DNA of 64,000 bases from Glycocaulis abyssi (GTDB taxonomy: Bacteria; Pseudomonadota; Alphaproteobacteria; Caulobacterales; Maricaulaceae): the NCBI RefSeq assembly GCF_041429775.1, contig NZ_CP163421.1:2753001-2817000 (forward strand), in the 5' to 3' direction. Positions 61,437 to 64,000 of this stretch are shown one piece after another (positions within the stretch are counted from its first letter, which is position 1; each line of letters starts with the position of its first letter). Below the pieces are notes generated by a model. It ran no database searches, had not been told where the DNA came from, and saw only the letters and a program-made list of their open reading frames with translations. The position numbers and the translations under genes were made by a program.

Positions 61437-61590
61437 AAGGCTTTCTACGCAGCTTGGCGGGTCGGTGGATCAGCGCTGGACGCTAGCAGGGCGGCCGGGC
61501 CAAGGCAAAGCGCTTGCGGTTCGCCAAGCTTTCACTCCCCATTCAGCTACGATCCGGCTAGGGTGGATAGATACACAGGGGGAGGTCCTT

Positions 61591-61827
61591 ATGGGCGGTC
61601 TGTTCAAATTTATCGGGGATATTCTCAAACCAATCCTGACCATTGTGGTCACGATTTTTCTTGGCGCCTTCCTGCTATCGGTGTTCTGGCCGGCGGCCGA
61701 TGCGTGGATAATTAGCCATGTCCCGGCATGGGAAAGGCTGTCGCCCGCCATTTTGCAGGTGCGCGACTGGCTGGGCATTCACCAGCCCGAACCCGATCCG
61801 TGGTGGATGTTCTGGCGCAATGATTAG
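61591..61827 (+). CDS. Small membrane protein, unknown
   Basis: A 78-residue protein with one strong hydrophobic segment (ILKPILTIVVTIFLGAFLLSVFW). A Trp- and Pro-rich C-terminal part follows (VPAWERLSPAILQ, QPEPDPWWMFWRND). GGGGGAGG precedes the ATG six bases on, an excellent ribosome-binding site, which supports a real gene. The longer in-frame ORF from 61288 is antisense to the radical SAM gene and was rejected. No family is recognised. It ends three bases before the convergent cydC stop. Confidence 0.65.
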   Translation: MGGLFKFIGDILKPILTIVVTIFLGAFLLSVFWPAADAWIISHVPAWERLSPAILQVRDWLGIHQPEPDPWWMFWRND

Positions 61828-61830
61828 CGC

Positions 61831-63564
61831 CTAAAGCCGCTTTGCAAACAGGCGGTTGAAGGCTCCGTCTTCAGTCGTCAGCGCGTCCACGCTGCCGGTC
61901 TGGACGATGCGGGCATGCTCCATCACCAGCCCCTCGCGCGCCCGCGCCAGCAAGGCCGGGCGGTGCGTGACGATGAGGACAGAGCGGCGCTTGTCGGCAT
62001 CCAGCCAGGCATCGAGCGCATCAAGGAATTCCGCCTCTGTCCGGCTGTCCAGCCCTTCGGTCGGCTCATCAAGCAGCATGACGGGCGCATCACGCAGGAA
62101 GGCGCGGGCAAGCGCAATGCGCCTTGCCTGTCCGCCGGACACGAGGCGCCCCTCCTCGCCAATCCAGGTCAGCAATCCATCGGGCAGAGCGCGCACGAAA
62201 TCGGCGGCTCTGGCCTGCTCAAGTGCTTGCCAGAGCTGGCTTTCTGTCGCGTCGGGCCGGGCCAGCAGAAGGTTTGCCCGCACCGTGGTCGAGAGCAGGT
62301 CGGCACGCTGATCGACGAGGGACAGACGCTCTCTTGTTCGCGCCGGGCCAAGGGCGGCCAAGTCTGTCCCGCCGAGCCGAATATCCCCGCTATCCGGAGC
62401 ATAAAAGCCCATCAGCAAACGGATAATACTCGACTTTCCAGACCCCGAAGCCCCCACAAGCGCTACCCGCCCGCCTTCGGGCAGGGTGAAGCTGACATCT
62501 TGCAGGGCGGGGCGGGACTGGCCGCCGGGATAGGTAAATCCGACCGAGCTGAACACCACATCATGGCCGTCGGGCAGGGGGAGAGGCGCTTGCGGCTCTT
62601 CCATTGCAGGGCGCAGATCATCCAGCGCTTTCAGGCGCTTGGCGGCAGAGAGCGTGCGTCCATACTGCTCCCCGGCGAGGACAAGCGGGGCCGCAGCCTC
62701 GAACAAACCAAAGGCAATAAATCCCGCCAATGCAGCCAAAGACGGCGATGCGCCCGATGCCGCCGCGCTGAGGAAACCGGCGACGAAGCTGGCCGGACCG
62801 GCAAAGGCGAGTACGGCCGTATTCATCAGCGCCAGTCCGGCAAGCTGGCGCTGGCCGGAGATCCAACTATCGCTCGCCGCATCGAGACGCGAAAGCACGG
62901 CGGTTTCAGCGCCATAGGCTTTGAGCTCGGCCATACCGGCGATCAGGTCAGCGGCCTCCGAGCGCGTATCGGAGGCAGAGTGTGTGACGCTTTCTCCGGC
63001 GGACTGGCCCAGTTTTGCCGCGAGGAGAGGCAGGCCGAGACCTGAGAGGATAAAAAGCCCGATCACGGGCAATATCGCCGCCGGGGCCGTGAATGCGAGG
63101 ATAAGCACCACCGCCAGCGCGCCAAAAAGCGCGGACAGGGCGGGCGTTACCAGCCGAAGATAGAGTCCGTCGAGCGCATCGACATCGCCGGTCACGCGCG
63201 ACAGCAGATCGCCCGCCCGCATGCCGCCCAGCCCTGCAGGGACTAGCGGTGCGGCCCGGTCAAACACCCACAGGCGCAGGCGCGCCAGGATACGGAAAGT
63301 GGCTTCGTGCGTGGCCAGCCGCTCGGCATATCTCCCGAGGGTACGCGCCATGGCAAATCCGCGCACACCGCCCGATGCAAAAAGATAGTTGAAACTGCGC
63401 CCCAGCCCCGCCGCACCGGCGATAGCGGCGGCGGTTATGAACCAGCCCGACAGGGATAAAAGCCCGATTCCGGCGAGCAGAGTGAGGATGGCGAGCACCG
63501 CGCCTGCACGCAGCCACCAGCGGTCAGGCCGGGCAGGAGCGAGGAAAAAGGCGAGCGTTTTCAT
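61831..63564 (-). CDS. cydC: Thiol reductant ABC exporter subunit CydC
   Basis: CydDC exports glutathione/cysteine to the periplasm and is needed for cytochrome bd and c-type cytochrome assembly. The 577-residue half-transporter has six membrane helices in the first 300 residues (GWFITAAAIAGAAGLGRSFNYLF, GDLLSRVTGDVDALDGLYLRLV). The C-terminal ATPase domain has Walker A GASGSGKSS, signature LVSGGQARRIALARAF, Walker B VMLLDEPTEGLD and the switch His in IVTHRP. The VTGDVDALD motif is typical of CydC. Its start overlaps the cydD stop by 4 bp (ATGA), so they are co-translated. Confidence 0.92.
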   Translation of the reverse strand: MKTLAFFLAPARPDRWWLRAGAVLAILTLLAGIGLLSLSGWFITAAAIAGAAGLGRSFNYLFASGGVRGFAMARTLGRYAERLATHEATFRILARLRLWVFDRAAPLVPAGLGGMRAGDLLSRVTGDVDALDGLYLRLVTPALSALFGALAVVLILAFTAPAAILPVIGLFILSGLGLPLLAAKLGQSAGESVTHSASDTRSEAADLIAGMAELKAYGAETAVLSRLDAASDSWISGQRQLAGLALMNTAVLAFAGPASFVAGFLSAAASGASPSLAALAGFIAFGLFEAAAPLVLAGEQYGRTLSAAKRLKALDDLRPAMEEPQAPLPLPDGHDVVFSSVGFTYPGGQSRPALQDVSFTLPEGGRVALVGASGSGKSSIIRLLMGFYAPDSGDIRLGGTDLAALGPARTRERLSLVDQRADLLSTTVRANLLLARPDATESQLWQALEQARAADFVRALPDGLLTWIGEEGRLVSGGQARRIALARAFLRDAPVMLLDEPTEGLDSRTEAEFLDALDAWLDADKRRSVLIVTHRPALLARAREGLVMEHARIVQTGSVDALTTEDGAFNRLFAKRL

Positions 63565-64000
63565 GGCGCTCCGCCCTCCTGCAGATCGGCGATCTCGAAC
63601 ACCTCGTCGGCAATCGCGCGCACGGCGGGGCTGTGGGTAGCGATGAGGATTGTCCGCCCATTTTTGTTGGAGAGAAGTGCTTCCAGGAAGCGGGCCTCCG
63701 CCTCGCCATCAAGATGGGCGGTCGGCTCGTCCATGAGGACAAGTTTCATGTCACGGGCAAGGGCGCGTGCGAGAGCTACCCTTTGTATCTGCCCGCCAGA
63801 CAAGCCAAATCCGCGTTCGCCAAGGGGGGTGTCGAGACCGTCAGACAGGTGGATAAGGAAGTCCGCGACGCCGGCCTGCGCCACCGCACGCTCGATCATC
63901 TCTGCCGGGATAGAGGCGTCATGCAGGGTGATATTATCCCGCAAGCTGCCGTGAAATAGGCGCGGGTTCTGGCCGATCCAGCCTGCGCGCCCGGCGAGCG
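63561..64000 (-). CDS. cydD: Thiol reductant ABC exporter subunit CydD, C-terminal part (gene continues beyond window)
   Basis: The frame is open to the window edge, so only the ATPase end (about 146 residues) is seen. It has the Q-loop region WIGQNPRLFHGSLRDNITL, the signature GFGLSGGQIQRVALARAL, Walker B LVLMDEPTAHLD, and the switch His in LIATHSPAVR. It is immediately upstream of cydC in the same direction, the standard arrangement. A TTG at 63944 is an internal Leu codon, not a start. Confidence 0.88.
   Translation of the reverse strand, partial: LAGRAGWIGQNPRLFHGSLRDNITLHDASIPAEMIERAVAQAGVADFLIHLSDGLDTPLGERGFGLSGGQIQRVALARALARDMKLVLMDEPTAHLDGEAEARFLEALLSNKNGRTILIATHSPAVRAIADEVFEIADLQEGGAP

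Noticed and set aside
61288-61827. 179-residue plus-strand frame
   Set aside because: Its first 100 residues are antisense to the radical SAM gene; the strong ribosome-binding site marks the start at 61591.

Overview
The window is a chromosomal segment of a high-GC alphaproteobacterium. Several markers agree on this. There is a gcrA cell-cycle regulator, a petABC operon, the large double-domain type of dCTP deaminase, MidA, UbiK and YbjN proteins of alphaproteobacterial type, a UrcA-family protein, and PstC and PstA with long N-terminal extensions. A palindromic intergenic repeat of the CCTCATCCTGAGGAG...CGTCTCGAAGG..CGAGG type, common in Caulobacterales-like genomes, is also present. My inference is a stalked or dimorphic marine or freshwater relative (Maricaulales, Hyphomonadaceae or Caulobacterales). 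I cannot name the genus from the sequence alone. No rRNA, tRNA, insertion sequence, prophage, CRISPR array or integron was seen, and gene order looks like core genome throughout.

Layout. 1-5.8 kb: the 3' end of cca, an unknown tail-anchored protein, hemF, a TPR-sulfotransferase, and a divergent TetR/thioesterase pair around a perfect palindromic operator. 5.8-12.3 kb: the cytochrome bc1 operon petABC with terminator, then GrpB-family protein, mtnP, a UrcA protein behind a long AT-rich leader, apt and a membrane protein (methylthioadenosine and adenine salvage). 12.3-17.8 kb: an exported S10 peptidase, rlmJ, a pair of inverted palindromic repeats, a lipase-like hydrolase and a Bcr/CflA-type exporter. 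17.8-19.5 kb: a pterin cluster (pteridine-reductase-type SDR, a QueD-like protein lacking its catalytic Cys, folB). 19.5-25.7 kb: uvrC, pgsA, a soluble globin-coupled chemoreceptor and an EnvZ/OmpR-like two-component pair. 25.7-36 kb: proC, YbjN, ubiK, lgt, midA, prs, rplY, pth, ychF, a DUF3224 protein, a crotonase, and a Ca2+/Na+ exchanger with a 26-residue membrane microprotein upstream. 36-40 kb: small exported or membrane proteins, three entericidin-like lipoproteins in tandem and an M13 metallopeptidase. 40-46 kb: a complete tripartite RND efflux operon. 46.2-53.6 kb: the phosphate regulon phoR, pstCAB, phoU and phoB, with a three-repeat Pho box before pstC and no pstS. 53.6-64 kb: gcrA, an ABC-2 permease, argD, hslO, trkH, apaG, dcd, a radical SAM protein, a small membrane protein, cydC and the 3' end of cydD.

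Functionally most of the window is housekeeping: respiration, nucleotide salvage, translation, DNA repair, lipid and lipoprotein synthesis, phosphate and potassium homeostasis. The parts that most deserve a second look are the pterin cluster with its degenerate QueD homologue, the tandem entericidins, the AT-rich structured leader before the UrcA gene (with a lone consensus DnaA box), the repeat pairs around the gcrA promoter, the tail-anchored unknown coupled to cca, and the radical SAM protein with a C-terminal Cys cluster. I did not find a clearly new multi-gene system such as a defence island or secretion system.
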